64,000 bases of DNA, taken from positions 78,056 through 142,055 of the forward strand of contig NZ_QWKI01000001.1 of NCBI RefSeq assembly GCF_009911645.1, in the 5' to 3' direction. Position numbers and translations under genes: made by a program. The stretch is from Pseudoflavonifractor sp. 60 (GTDB lineage Bacteria > Bacillota > Clostridia > Oscillospirales > Oscillospiraceae). This document shows positions 51,868 through 59,977 of this stretch, piece after piece. The notes beneath the pieces were generated by a model. The model was not told the origin of the DNA, did not search any database, and saw nothing but the letters and a program-made list of their open reading frames with translations. The stretch's first letter is position 1, and every line of letters begins with the position of its first letter.

Positions 51868-53394
51868 TTACCTGGTACTGGGAATGAGGAGCATCCGCCC
51901 AAAGGGCAGGGCCTCCTCCTCCAGCTCGTTGGCCTGGAGGATCTGCTCGATGGTGGTGCCGTGGGCCTTTGCGATGTCCCACAGCTCCTCCCCGGGGGCG
52001 GGCATACGCAGGACCATGGAGGGACGTGTCTCCTCGCCGGCGCTCCGGACTTCCCCCAGATGCGCCGCCGTCACAGACGGAATGGAGACCGTCTCGGTGG
52101 TCAGACAGTGGAACTCCACCGTAAAACGCACCTCCACTCCACCGGCGCCGGGGGCGGCGAAAACCTCCCCGGGGCAGGCGCAGAAGCAGGTACACTTGAC
52201 CCCTTCAAGGCAGTCCAGGCGGCAGGACACCGGGATAGACCGCTGGATACACTGGACCAGCTCGTTCTCATCCAGATAGAGCACGGTGACCCAGGCGTCC
52301 ACCGTGAGGACCAGCTCGGACCCCTCCCGGCTCTGATTCACCTGGCCCAGGGCAAGGCGGGCGTCCACCACAGAGCGGACCATCTCCCCCGTCTCCAGCA
52401 GCTCCCGCACCGCCTGAGGACGCACTGACTGCTCCCCCAGACGGCACAGCGGCTGGTTCTCCCGGTCCACCTCCATCAGATTGCTGGTACTGTACAGGTC
52501 CTGAAGGAGCTTCACAGGCCGGTGACAGCGCACCTGGGCCTGGGCCAGCAGCTCCAGAGACACCTCCAGCTCCCGCTCATCCCCTGGGGCGGGCTCACAG
52601 TGCAGGGAGACAACCTCTACCTCCACCTGACAGTCCCCCTCCTCGCCGGCCTGGGGGACCTCAATGATCTGAGAGAAGGGCATAGACTCATGGCTGGCGG
52701 ACAGCCCGCCCCCCTGCTCCTGGAGCAGAAGATACAGCTCCACCACGCCCTTAAAAATCAGCTTCGCGCCGATGAGCTTGCTCTCTGTACAAACCGGCTG
52801 GACCCGGGCGGCCAGCAGACTTGGCGTCTCGCCGGAGCCCGTCTGGAGCCGCACCTGGTCGGAAAAGGAGAAGGGCTTCTCCTGAACAGCACACAGCTGG
52901 AAGTGCTCCCCCGGATGCTGGCGCTGGCAGATGTGGTGCTCCTCCGGCTGAGTCACGCCGCAGCAGATAGACCGCTCCACCGGCTGGCAGGCCGTGATAT
53001 CTACTGCCAGGTCCACCCGCAGCAGAACCTTTCTCGGATTCAGCGCCCGGGCCTCTGCGCGGCGCAGGCGAGGGCTGGCCAGCACTGTCCCCGCCTCAGT
53101 GAGCCCCGGGGCCTCCAGCTGGCAGGTAAAGGGCAGCCCTACCTCGATGCGCCGCAGTCCGCCGCCCCCCTCGGGTTGGTATAGGATGACGGCCCGCACC
53201 ATCCCGGTGACCTGAGCCATCCCCTCCTTGGCCTGCTTGCCGCTGAGCATTGCCTGGCCGCATACGTCCACAATGCGCAGAATATCCGGGCAGGCGTCTG
53301 GTACAATGCTCTCCTGGGTCTCCTCCTGGCACAGGGTCGCCTGCGCCACCGTCTCATAGCTGACGATTGTATCACGGTCAAATTCCAGTTCCAT
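51868..53394 (-). CDS. SipL-like SpoIVA-interacting protein (DUF3794 plus LysM)
   Basis: The 508-residue protein has DUF3794/SPOCS-type repeats over most of its length, including SIVPDACPDILRI near residue 32, and ends with a LysM domain (about 460-508: GEELWDIAKAHGTTIEQILQ). In Clostridioides difficile SipL has this architecture; its LysM domain binds SpoIVA and it is needed for coat attachment. Here it sits directly between spoVM and spoIVA. The ATG at 53394 follows GGGAGAGG; a sigma-E-like promoter overlaps the spoVM end. Confidence 0.88.
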   Translation of the reverse strand: MELEFDRDTIVSYETVAQATLCQEETQESIVPDACPDILRIVDVCGQAMLSGKQAKEGMAQVTGMVRAVILYQPEGGGGLRRIEVGLPFTCQLEAPGLTEAGTVLASPRLRRAEARALNPRKVLLRVDLAVDITACQPVERSICCGVTQPEEHHICQRQHPGEHFQLCAVQEKPFSFSDQVRLQTGSGETPSLLAARVQPVCTESKLIGAKLIFKGVVELYLLLQEQGGGLSASHESMPFSQIIEVPQAGEEGDCQVEVEVVSLHCEPAPGDERELEVSLELLAQAQVRCHRPVKLLQDLYSTSNLMEVDRENQPLCRLGEQSVRPQAVRELLETGEMVRSVVDARLALGQVNQSREGSELVLTVDAWVTVLYLDENELVQCIQRSIPVSCRLDCLEGVKCTCFCACPGEVFAAPGAGGVEVRFTVEFHCLTTETVSIPSVTAAHLGEVRSAGEETRPSMVLRMPAPGEELWDIAKAHGTTIEQILQANELEEEALPFGRMLLIPSTR

Positions 53395-53466
53395 GGTGTC
53401 CTCTCCCTTGTTATACATAGTGTCGGCCCGTGCAGAGCCCTGTGGGTACGATTCTGCTTTGTTCAC

Positions 53467-53496
53467 ACTATATGTGGGAGAGTTCTTATGTATGCC
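53467..53496 (-). promoter_or_regulatory. Sigma-E-like promoter of sipL
   Basis: Minus strand GGCATACA (53489-53496), 14 bases, CATATAGT (53467-53474). The -35 element overlaps the spoVM stop. Confidence 0.5.
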
Positions 53497-53568
53497 CTAT
53501 TTTACACCGAAAATCCTGCGCAGCAGCCCCCGCAGACACTTCGGGGAACGTACCACCACGATACCCAT
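53497..53568 (-). CDS. spoVM: SpoVM-type amphipathic sporulation peptide (23 aa)
   Basis: A 23-codon frame starts at ATG 53568, with GGGAGG 7 bases upstream, and ends in TAG. Residues align without gaps to B. subtilis SpoVM (26 aa) at Pro9, Lys10, Leu12, Gly14, Arg17 and Gly21, with the hydrophobic positions in between conserved in character. SpoVM is a curvature-sensing peptide that sits on the forespore membrane and recruits SpoIVA. That it precedes sipL and spoIVA strongly supports the call. The frame is far shorter than usual annotation cut-offs. Confidence 0.85.
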   Translation of the reverse strand: MGIVVVRSPKCLRGLLRRIFGVK

Positions 53569-53614
53569 GAAAACGCCTCCCCTCCCTATTAGTCTGACCG
53601 TCGCCGGCTGTTTC

Positions 53615-53642
53615 ATCCTATGCAGCTTCGGGCCGGGTGTGC
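53615..53642 (-). promoter_or_regulatory. Possible sigma-E promoter of spoVM
   Basis: Minus strand CATAGGAT (53615-53622) resembles CATACAAT; GCACACC (53636-53642) is a weak -35 at 13 bases. Confidence 0.35.
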
Positions 53643-53714
53643 CGTCACTGGGTTAAAAATTTTTGGGAACACCTCGCAAAGGTCTGCTGAATACCAATGG
53701 AGCCGCCGCTTTGA

Positions 53715-53927
53715 TTAACGGTTTACCTCCCGCTTGTCCGTTCGGCCCATGAGCCAATCAATAGATACCTGATAAAACTCTGCAATCGCCAGCAAAGTAT
53801 CTCCACGGGGAACCGCACCTAATTCAAGGTCCTGATATCCCCGAAAGGAAAGCCCTACTTGAGATGCGGCCTGTGTTTGGGTCAGGTTCTGTTCTTTGCG
53901 TAGCATCCGTATTCGATTAGAAAACAT
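53715..53927 (-). CDS. Small XRE-family DNA-binding protein
   Basis: The 70-residue protein is one Cro/CI-type HTH domain: IRMLRKEQNLTQTQAASQVG then SFRGYQDLELGAVPRGDTLL and WLMGRTDK. The ATG at 53927 follows AGAGG; the longer frame upstream crosses the divergent gene. A short inverted repeat (53944-53959) between the two divergent genes is a likely operator. Confidence 0.85.
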   Translation of the reverse strand: MFSNRIRMLRKEQNLTQTQAASQVGLSFRGYQDLELGAVPRGDTLLAIAEFYQVSIDWLMGRTDKREVNR

Positions 53928-53943
53928 AGCAAAACCTCTTGAC

Positions 53944-53959
53944 ACACAGAAAACTGTGT
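53944..53959. promoter_or_regulatory. Candidate operator between XRE gene and divergent ORF
   Basis: ACACAG-AAAA-CTGTGT, 6-bp arms and 4-base centre, midway between the two start codons. TTGACA at 53939-53944 on the plus strand touches its left arm. Confidence 0.5.
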
Positions 53960-53975
53960 ATAGGAGGAAACCCAA

Positions 53976-54158
53976 ATGAACATCGAAATCCCCAAAATCA
54001 TAGAACTTCTCTACTACGCCATGGTCACCGGGCCCAATCCCGGATTCTGGCCGGAGCACTTGAAGAAAGACCCTGTGATGGGCCACGGCCTCTGGTGCTT
54101 TTACAGCGGGATCAGCATGGGGCTCCAATTGGGCTCCGCTTCCTTTGAGTTGTTTTAA
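53976..54158 (+). CDS. Small protein of unknown function (60 aa), divergent from XRE gene
   Basis: AGGAGG lies 9 bases before the ATG. The peptide begins NIEIPKIIELLYYAM and is rich in Gly, Pro and aromatic residues. No family recognised. Its end overlaps the end of phoH by 4 bases on the opposite strand. The arrangement with a regulator and shared operator could be a small regulatory or toxin-antitoxin-like unit, but nothing in the peptide proves that. Confidence 0.55.
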   Translation: MNIEIPKIIELLYYAMVTGPNPGFWPEHLKKDPVMGHGLWCFYSGISMGLQLGSASFELF

Positions 54159-55135
54159 CGCTTGTCCTTCTTGGGATTCCGCCGGTCCTCGTCCACCTCA
54201 TAGGCCTTGATAATCTTCTGCACCAGGGCGTGGCGGACCACATCAGACTCGTTGAGACGGAGGATGGCAATATCCTCCACCCCCTTCAGGACCCGCATGG
54301 CCTCCCGCAGACCGGACACCTTATCGGTGGGCAGGTCGATCTGGGTTATATCACCGGTAATGACGATCTTGGAGCCGAAGCCCAGACGGGTCAGGAACAT
54401 TTTCATCTGCTCCCGGGAGGTGTTCTGAGCCTCGTCCAGGATGATGAAGGAGTCATCCAAGGTACGGCCCCGCATGTATGCCAGGGGCGCAACCTCGATG
54501 TTGCCCCGCTCCAGATACTTCTGATAGGTCTCCGGGCCCAGCATCTCAAAAAGGGCGTCGTACAGGGGCCGCAGGTAGGGGTCCACCTTGCTCTGCAAAT
54601 CGCCGGGGAGGAAACCCAGCCGCTCCCCCGCCTCCACCGCCGGACGGGTTAGAATGATCCGGTTGATCTCTTTGGCCCGGAAGGCAGCCACGGCGGCGGC
54701 TACGGCCAGGTAGGTCTTGCCGGTGCCGGCAGGGCCGATGCCCAGGGTGACCACATTGTTCTTGATGGCCTCCACATACTTCTTCTGCCCCAGGGTCTTG
54801 GCCTTGATGGGCTTGCCCTTGGCGGTGACGCAGATCACGTCCCCCGCCAGCTGGACGATCTGGCTCTCCTTGCCCTCCTTCACCAGCTGGACAATATAAC
54901 GAACGTTCTGCTCGTTAATGGTCTCCCCCTTGGAGGCCAGAGTCATCAGGTTCTCAATGGCCTTGACAGCGTACATGACCCCCTCCGGGTCCTCCCCCGC
55001 CACCTTGAGCATAGAATCCCGGCTCACCACCGTGACCCCCATCTCTCGCTCGATGATGCGGATATTCTCGTCGAAGGACCCGAAGACGTTGATGGTCTCC
55101 TCCAGACGCTCCAGGCTGATGGTCTGTTCTGTCAT
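54155..55135 (-). CDS. PhoH-like ATPase
   Basis: The 326-residue protein has a KH-like N-terminus (about 1-110) and a P-loop domain with Walker A GIGPAGTGKTYLA and Walker B FIILDEAQNTSREQM. PhoH proteins are presumed RNA-associated ATPases; in Firmicutes the gene follows yqfC-yqfD, as here. AAGGAG lies 10 bases before the ATG at 55135. The usual next gene ybeY is not in the window. Confidence 0.9.
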   Translation of the reverse strand: MTEQTISLERLEETINVFGSFDENIRIIEREMGVTVVSRDSMLKVAGEDPEGVMYAVKAIENLMTLASKGETINEQNVRYIVQLVKEGKESQIVQLAGDVICVTAKGKPIKAKTLGQKKYVEAIKNNVVTLGIGPAGTGKTYLAVAAAVAAFRAKEINRIILTRPAVEAGERLGFLPGDLQSKVDPYLRPLYDALFEMLGPETYQKYLERGNIEVAPLAYMRGRTLDDSFIILDEAQNTSREQMKMFLTRLGFGSKIVITGDITQIDLPTDKVSGLREAMRVLKGVEDIAILRLNESDVVRHALVQKIIKAYEVDEDRRNPKKDKR

Positions 55136-55172
55136 TGATAATTCTCCTTGGTACATTCAAAATTGTGCGCCC

Positions 55173-56399
55173 CTAGGGGGTGTCTGATTCCGCGGGCAGC
55201 TCCACGCCCGGCTGTTCTTTCCCAATCTCCTCCAGACACTGGGCGGTGAGTGTAACTTGCAGACTGCCGTCCTCCACGCGGGCTGAGAAGGTTGTGGTCT
55301 CCACCTGTCCGTCCTCCCCAATCAGGGCGTCCAGCTGGTTCAGCAGGCGCTCCTCCAACAGCTGCTGGGCGGCGGCGGAATCCACCTGGACCCGCCTGGT
55401 CTCATAGGCCTGGAAGGTCTCCCTCTGAAAGGACAGCGGCAGTGCTTCCCCTCCGGGCAGGGACGGCTGGCGCACTGTGGTTATTTTATCATACATGGGC
55501 CAGGAAATGCTAGTACTTCCGAAAATTTTCACCCGCTGTCCCAATAAATTCAGTGACCACACACTCTTCTGCTCCCCGGTATACTCCTTCACCGCCGCCT
55601 CCAGCGGGATTTCGGCGGAGAGCTCCCGCCAGGTCCTGGCCCATACCCGTCCTCGGGCATGGGTCTGGTAGTACCGAAAGGGCAGGCCGCTGTACTGGGG
55701 CGGCTCCATGGTGACGGTCCCCGCAATGAGCACGTCCCCCCTGGCCACCACGTCCCCGTCCTGAACCCGGGCGTCTCCCTGCTCCGGCTCCAGGTTGGTT
55801 ATGACGCCGTCCGCCTCGGCCACAATGTCGAAAAAGCCCGACTCGTCCAGCCGCTCTGGCGTCTCCAGCGTCTCCCGGACAATGACCTCCAGCCGGGTCC
55901 CGTGGAGGTTGATGCCCATCCAGGACAGCTCCTCCAGCCCCAGCAGCGCCTCCTGGGCCAGCTCCTTGCGGTGCAGCGACGGGCCGTAGACCCCGGGTCG
56001 CACCCCCAGCTGGCGCAGCTGGCTGAGGATGACGGCGGTGGGCACCCGCTGGTTTCCGGTGACCTCGATGGTCAGCACAAAGCGGGACAGAAAACTCACC
56101 GCGCACAGGGCGAACACCAGCCCCATCAGGAAAAAATACCGGGTCCGGAAGCGCTCCCACACATCGGGCAGGCCCCGGCTGGACTCCCGCTCCAGCGCTC
56201 CCCCCACCTTCTCCGCCTGCTCCTCCAGCAGAGCCAGGGTGCGCCGCCGGGTCACAAAGCGCAGCGTGTGTTCGTCCAGCCACTCAACCCCCCAGAAGTC
56301 AATGTTGGCCTGGGCACACAGGTTTATCAGCCGCTCGGGAAAGGGGGCGGCCGCCCGCACCACCACGATCCCCCGGAGATAGTTCATCAGCTTTTTCAT
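55173..56399 (-). CDS. yqfD: Sporulation protein YqfD
   Basis: The 408-residue protein has one transmembrane helix near residues 88-108, followed by an extracytoplasmic part with EVTGNQRVPTAVILSQL and EVIVRETLETPER, and a C-terminal beta region. It matches the YqfD family, a mother-cell sporulation protein. It is preceded by yqfC and followed by phoH, the same order as in B. subtilis. Molecular role unknown. Confidence 0.88.
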   Translation of the reverse strand: MKKLMNYLRGIVVVRAAAPFPERLINLCAQANIDFWGVEWLDEHTLRFVTRRRTLALLEEQAEKVGGALERESSRGLPDVWERFRTRYFFLMGLVFALCAVSFLSRFVLTIEVTGNQRVPTAVILSQLRQLGVRPGVYGPSLHRKELAQEALLGLEELSWMGINLHGTRLEVIVRETLETPERLDESGFFDIVAEADGVITNLEPEQGDARVQDGDVVARGDVLIAGTVTMEPPQYSGLPFRYYQTHARGRVWARTWRELSAEIPLEAAVKEYTGEQKSVWSLNLLGQRVKIFGSTSISWPMYDKITTVRQPSLPGGEALPLSFQRETFQAYETRRVQVDSAAAQQLLEERLLNQLDALIGEDGQVETTTFSARVEDGSLQVTLTAQCLEEIGKEQPGVELPAESDTP

Positions 56400-56411
56400 A
56401 GCGCCCCCCCT

Positions 56412-56687
56412 CTATGCCAACGTGATCTGCGAGATCTTTCCGGTAATCAACAGCTCAAATCCCGTCATGGCCCGCAGCTCCAGCTCCTGCCCGGCCACCT
56501 TGATAAGATAGACGCCGCCGCTGATATGGATCTCCTCGGTGCCGTAGGCGAGAATCCCCTTGTGGTTCTCAACCCGCAGCTCCCCGTCGCCCACCAGCTC
56601 CAGCCGGGTCAGCCCGGCCACCGCGTCCACCGGAAGGTCGAACATCTCCGCCGCCCGCTCCAGGAAAGCAAATCTTCGGGGTCTCAT
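56412..56687 (-). CDS. yqfC: Sporulation protein YqfC
   Basis: The 91-residue protein is wholly YqfC-like: a short helical start, then beta strands with LELVGDGELRVENHKGILAY. The ATG at 56687 is used because GGAGAGGTG lies just upstream. yqfC precedes yqfD by 12 bases; a sigma-E-like promoter lies upstream. Confidence 0.87.
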   Translation of the reverse strand: MRPRRFAFLERAAEMFDLPVDAVAGLTRLELVGDGELRVENHKGILAYGTEEIHISGGVYLIKVAGQELELRAMTGFELLITGKISQITLA

Positions 56688-56730
56688 AAAAATCACCTCT
56701 CCTCACTGGATAGCAATGTTCCGCTTTGCT

Positions 56731-56761
56731 ATCTATATGATGGGAAGAGGTGAAACTTTAC
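56731..56761 (-). promoter_or_regulatory. Possible sigma-E promoter of yqfC
   Basis: Minus strand GTAAAGTT (56754-56761), 14 bases, CATATAGA (56732-56739). The second element agrees with CATA--A-; the first is approximate. Confidence 0.4.
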
Positions 56762-57177
56762 AGAGAGGCCTCAAAGTAGTACCAGTTGGGCAGAATCAAT
56801 TCAATATAGCCCCGGTTGTCCCCCTCGCCCTGCCAGCGCCACTCATACTGGCCAAGACGCTCCAGCTCTTCGCCGCTGTTCTGGAAGGAGACCGGCACGC
56901 CGTCCGGGGAGTAAAAAAAGCCGTAATAGCTGCTGGAGGTGACAATGCCCCGGCTGACCACGATATACTCTACGATATCATGCTCTCCGCTCCAGATGTT
57001 CACTGTCAGCCAGGGATCAAAGCTCAGCTCCTCCCCCCTCTGCCAGCGGGACACCGCCTGGGTCAGTTCCTCCTGGTGGATGCGGAAATAGCCCTTGGTC
57101 CGCCGCTCCGGCGTGTTGAGAAACAGTATCGCCCCCGCTGCAAAGGCCAATACCAGAATCCAACCCTTTTTCTTCAT
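56758..57177 (-). CDS. Exported protein of unknown function (139 aa), last of the nine-gene cassette
   Basis: Signal-like N-terminus MKKKGWILVLAFAAGAILFL and then a Trp/Tyr-rich beta domain. GGAGG lies 9 bases before the ATG. It ends the minus-strand cassette that starts with the DUF2975 gene. No family recognised. Confidence 0.6.
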   Translation of the reverse strand: MKKKGWILVLAFAAGAILFLNTPERRTKGYFRIHQEELTQAVSRWQRGEELSFDPWLTVNIWSGEHDIVEYIVVSRGIVTSSSYYGFFYSPDGVPVSFQNSGEELERLGQYEWRWQGEGDNRGYIELILPNWYYFEASL

Positions 57178-57190
57178 ACAAACTACCTCC

Positions 57191-57763
57191 TCAGCCGATG
57201 TCCCCATAGATGGAGGTCGGGCCGTCATAGATGCGATCTATCCCCCGCACCAGAGGGCCATGGTAGGCGTAATAGCTGTAGTGAGGGTCTAAAAAACCGT
57301 CGTCTACCTCCAGAAGTGTCTGGCCCTGGTACTCCACAGTCCGCTCTGAATCCGTAAATCCAAACAGCAGCAGGAAGGGCCCAATCCACAGGGTCACAAG
57401 CAGAACCTCGGCGGCCAAGAAACAGACCAACGCCTTGCCAGCCCACTCCAGCAGAATGGGGATATTGGACCACTTCTGATCCAAAACGCAGGCCACCGTC
57501 AGGACGACCCCCGCCCAGCCGCTGACCAGTAGCGTGCCGAAGAACAGCGCCGAGGCCAGATTCCGCCAGGTCATCCCGAAAAAGCCCAGCAGGATCATAC
57601 CTCCAAAATACAGGGCCAGGGCGCTCAGGAAGACCGCCGCCGTCCGCGCCAGACTGTCCCGGATCTTCCCCTTGCAGCGGACCAGACAGCCCAGCCCCAG
57701 CAGACCCAGCATAAACACTCCAATCAGCACCATTGGAAAAGAGAAACCGGTGAAATTAGACAT
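57191..57763 (-). CDS. Four-helix membrane protein, paralogue A
   Basis: The 190-residue protein has four hydrophobic helices (about 8-28, 40-62, 70-92, 108-132), then a soluble tail with EYQGQTLLE and a Y-HGPLVRG-RIY motif. The next gene upstream encodes a shorter relative with the same tail motif. GGAGGAG lies upstream of the ATG. Function unknown. Confidence 0.6.
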   Translation of the reverse strand: MSNFTGFSFPMVLIGVFMLGLLGLGCLVRCKGKIRDSLARTAAVFLSALALYFGGMILLGFFGMTWRNLASALFFGTLLVSGWAGVVLTVACVLDQKWSNIPILLEWAGKALVCFLAAEVLLVTLWIGPFLLLFGFTDSERTVEYQGQTLLEVDDGFLDPHYSYYAYHGPLVRGIDRIYDGPTSIYGDIG

Positions 57764-57833
57764 TGAGCCACTCCTCCGATACCGTCAGGGTCAGAGGAGC
57801 AATCACGTCAAAATAACGCATTCTTCCTCACCT

Positions 57834-58346
57834 CTAATCAATAGTTACATAAATCCTTCCCCTGCCCCGCACCAGAGGGCCGTGGTACTCATAATAATCA
57901 TACTGCACATCCGGAAAGTCAGTGTACTCCTCTAATAAGGTCTGCCCCTGGTACTCTATGACCCGCTCCTCTACGGAAATCTTAAAGGCAAAGATGAAAA
58001 GTCCAAGCCACAGGGTCACCAGGAACACCACACCGGCAAGAATTATGATCCCCCATTTGGTCAGGCCATCCAATTCGCACAGAGAACAGGACAATCCCAG
58101 CCCTGCCCAGAAGCTGACCATCACCACTCCAACCAGAATCGCCTCCGGCAGGCTCCGCCAGGCCAGTCCAAAGGAGCGCAGTACGATAGACCCGCCCAAA
58201 TACAGTGCCAGCGAAGCGAAAAACAGTCCCGTGTCCCAAACCAGGCAGGTCCGGCGCCTTCCCTCACCGTTTCGCAGGCAGTCAATCCAAATCGCACCCA
58301 GCACCAGGATGCCAATCAGGAAGAGACAGAAAATCCATTCACCCAT
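57834..58346 (-). CDS. Four-helix membrane protein, paralogue B
   Basis: The 170-residue product has four hydrophobic helices followed by IEYQGQTLLEEYTDFPD and YHGPLVRGRGRIY. It aligns with paralogue A over most of its length, so the two arose by tandem duplication. Its start overlaps the lipoprotein gene by 8 bases. Confidence 0.6.
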   Translation of the reverse strand: MGEWIFCLFLIGILVLGAIWIDCLRNGEGRRRTCLVWDTGLFFASLALYLGGSIVLRSFGLAWRSLPEAILVGVVMVSFWAGLGLSCSLCELDGLTKWGIIILAGVVFLVTLWLGLFIFAFKISVEERVIEYQGQTLLEEYTDFPDVQYDYYEYHGPLVRGRGRIYVTID

Positions 58347-58731
58347 TGTACCACTCCTCCGATACTGTCAGGGTTCTGTCCGCATCTAGGGTGAGATACA
58401 GCCGCTCCCCGCTGAACACCACCGTCTGTCGGGCCAGCTCCCGGCCCCACCGGCCGGACAGTATCACCGTGACCGTCTCCGTCCCCTCCTCCAGGGCCAC
58501 GCCGTAGCTCTGGCCCTGCTCCATCAGGGGCCGCTCCCGGGCGCTCTGGATGCCCTCGGTCTGGCTCCCGTAGTCCAGCTCAATGGACCACACCGCCTGA
58601 CGCCCGCTGTTGACAATCACCAGGTCGGCATCCTCTCCCCCACAGCCGGACAGGAAAAAGGCCGCCGCAGAACAGCCGGTGAGCAGCAGACATAGAGCCG
58701 CCATCGTAAAAACCGTCAACCGCTTCATCAA
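58339..58731 (-). CDS. Small lipoprotein of unknown function
   Basis: The signal ends at a lipobox LLTGCS (Cys20), giving a membrane-tethered domain of about 110 residues that is beta-rich (VTVILSGRWGRELARQTVVF). It overlaps the neighbouring genes at both ends. No family recognised. Confidence 0.65.
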   Translation of the reverse strand: MMKRLTVFTMAALCLLLTGCSAAAFFLSGCGGEDADLVIVNSGRQAVWSIELDYGSQTEGIQSARERPLMEQGQSYGVALEEGTETVTVILSGRWGRELARQTVVFSGERLYLTLDADRTLTVSEEWYNG

Positions 58732-59048
58732 AATCCTTCCTTTCTGTGCCCCTCCGCCCAGACCAGTGCCAGATTGAGCAGAACCGTGGTAATCAGCAGA
58801 AAAAGGGAGACGACACGCACCGCTTTTATGGTGTCCATCAGCGCGGACCAGTCCCCGATGTTGACCAAGTGTTCATCATAGCAAATCTGAAACCAGATAG
58901 CTACGCCGCAGGCCCCCAAGCTGAGGACCGAAGCCAGACGGCCCAGTCCCCTTTTTTGACACACGCACAGCGCCAGCTGAACAACGGGGATCGTCCATCC
59001 AATCAGCCCCAGGGCAACACTGCACAAGTTCATCATTCCATAGCCCAT
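58728..59048 (-). CDS. Three- or four-helix membrane protein (106 aa)
   Basis: Hydrophobic segments at about 8-28, 38-56 and 77-97. It overlaps the lipoprotein gene by 4 bases. Not recognised. Confidence 0.6.
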   Translation of the reverse strand: MGYGMMNLCSVALGLIGWTIPVVQLALCVCQKRGLGRLASVLSLGACGVAIWFQICYDEHLVNIGDWSALMDTIKAVRVVSLFLLITTVLLNLALVWAEGHRKEGF

Positions 59049-59065
59049 ACAAGCTCCTCCTGTTC

Positions 59066-59614
59066 CTAACCGTTGGGATACGGCACCGTCCGGCTGTCCC
59101 AGCCCGCGGCGATGTCAAACCGGACGGTGACGCTGTCCTCCCCCCACTCCAGCTCATAGCTTCCGTGGGCAAAGGGACGGAAGCCGTCGTCGGTGGTGTA
59201 GGTCACGCCAGTGTCCTGAAGCAGCCAAGGCCGCTTCTGCCAATAAAACCGCCCCCAGCCTCCCAGGAGCCAGCTCTCCTCCTGCGCTACCAGGGTCGGT
59301 CTGCCCTCCGGCGCCGGAAGGACCACATACCGGGGGTTGCGGTCCCCTAGGGCCAATAAAAAGAGCCCCGACACCAGAAAAATGACCTCCACAGCCACAG
59401 AAAAGGTCAGGGCAACAACCCGCTCCCAGCCCCTTGTGGACCTGGCTATGGCCCAGTCAATCCAGACAATCAGGGTCAGCACAAAGATCAGCATCAGCCC
59501 GCATATCATCCTCCCGCTGTCCACCGGCCCGATTACCAGTGTGCTGTCCATCCAGCAGAGCAGGACGATTCCTCCAAAACACAGGCCCAGAATGATACAG
59601 AATACCTTGTTCAT
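59066..59614 (-). CDS. Membrane protein with soluble C-terminal domain (182 aa)
   Basis: Three helices (about 3-23, 35-52, 65-88) and then a domain of about 90 residues with LLQDTGVTYTTDDGFRPF. The ATG overlaps the stop of the 45-codon gene by 4 bases. Helix-plus-beta-tail layout resembles paralogues A and B but without the YHGPLVRG motif. Confidence 0.6.
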   Translation of the reverse strand: MNKVFCIILGLCFGGIVLLCWMDSTLVIGPVDSGRMICGLMLIFVLTLIVWIDWAIARSTRGWERVVALTFSVAVEVIFLVSGLFLLALGDRNPRYVVLPAPEGRPTLVAQEESWLLGGWGRFYWQKRPWLLQDTGVTYTTDDGFRPFAHGSYELEWGEDSVTVRFDIAAGWDSRTVPYPNG

Positions 59615-59748
59615 GTCTGGCTCAGCGCTCCGAAGATGACCAGGCCCGCAAAAATATACAGTCCAACGAAAACTGCAAGCAAAATCAGCACCGCCTGAAG
59701 AACAATCGTCCCTAAAGTCCTGAAAAACCACTTCCACTGCTCGCTCAT
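59611..59748 (-). CDS. Single-helix membrane peptide (45 aa)
   Basis: GGGGAGG precedes the ATG, and both ends overlap the neighbours by 4 bases. One transmembrane helix (about 14-38, IVLQAVLILLAVFVGLYIFA). Probably an accessory membrane peptide of the cassette. Confidence 0.65.
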   Translation of the reverse strand: MSEQWKWFFRTLGTIVLQAVLILLAVFVGLYIFAGLVIFGALSQT

Positions 59749-59966
59749 GTCCCGTCCTCCCCGTCCGGTACAAACTCCAAAATGTCCCCCGGCTGACAGT
59801 CCAGCGCTCTGCAAATGGCCTCCAGCGTGGAGAACCGAACCGCCCGGGCCTTGTTGTTCTTCAATATGGACAGATTCGCCATGGTGATGTCCACCTTCTG
59901 GGCCAGCTCCCCCAGGGACATCTTCCGCTTGGCCATCATTACGTCCAAGTTAACCACAATCGCCAT
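59745..59966 (-). CDS. HTH regulator of the YozG/XRE type
   Basis: The 73-residue protein is a compact HTH: MAKRKMSLGELAQKVDITMANLSILKN and FSTLEAICRALDCQPGDILEF (cited in part). This type is regularly encoded next to DUF2975 membrane proteins, as here. It probably controls the cassette promoter, where short inverted repeats are seen. AGGGGG precedes the ATG; it overlaps the 45-codon gene by 4 bases. Confidence 0.85.
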   Translation of the reverse strand: MAIVVNLDVMMAKRKMSLGELAQKVDITMANLSILKNNKARAVRFSTLEAICRALDCQPGDILEFVPDGEDGT

Positions 59967-59977
59967 ACGCCTGCCCC

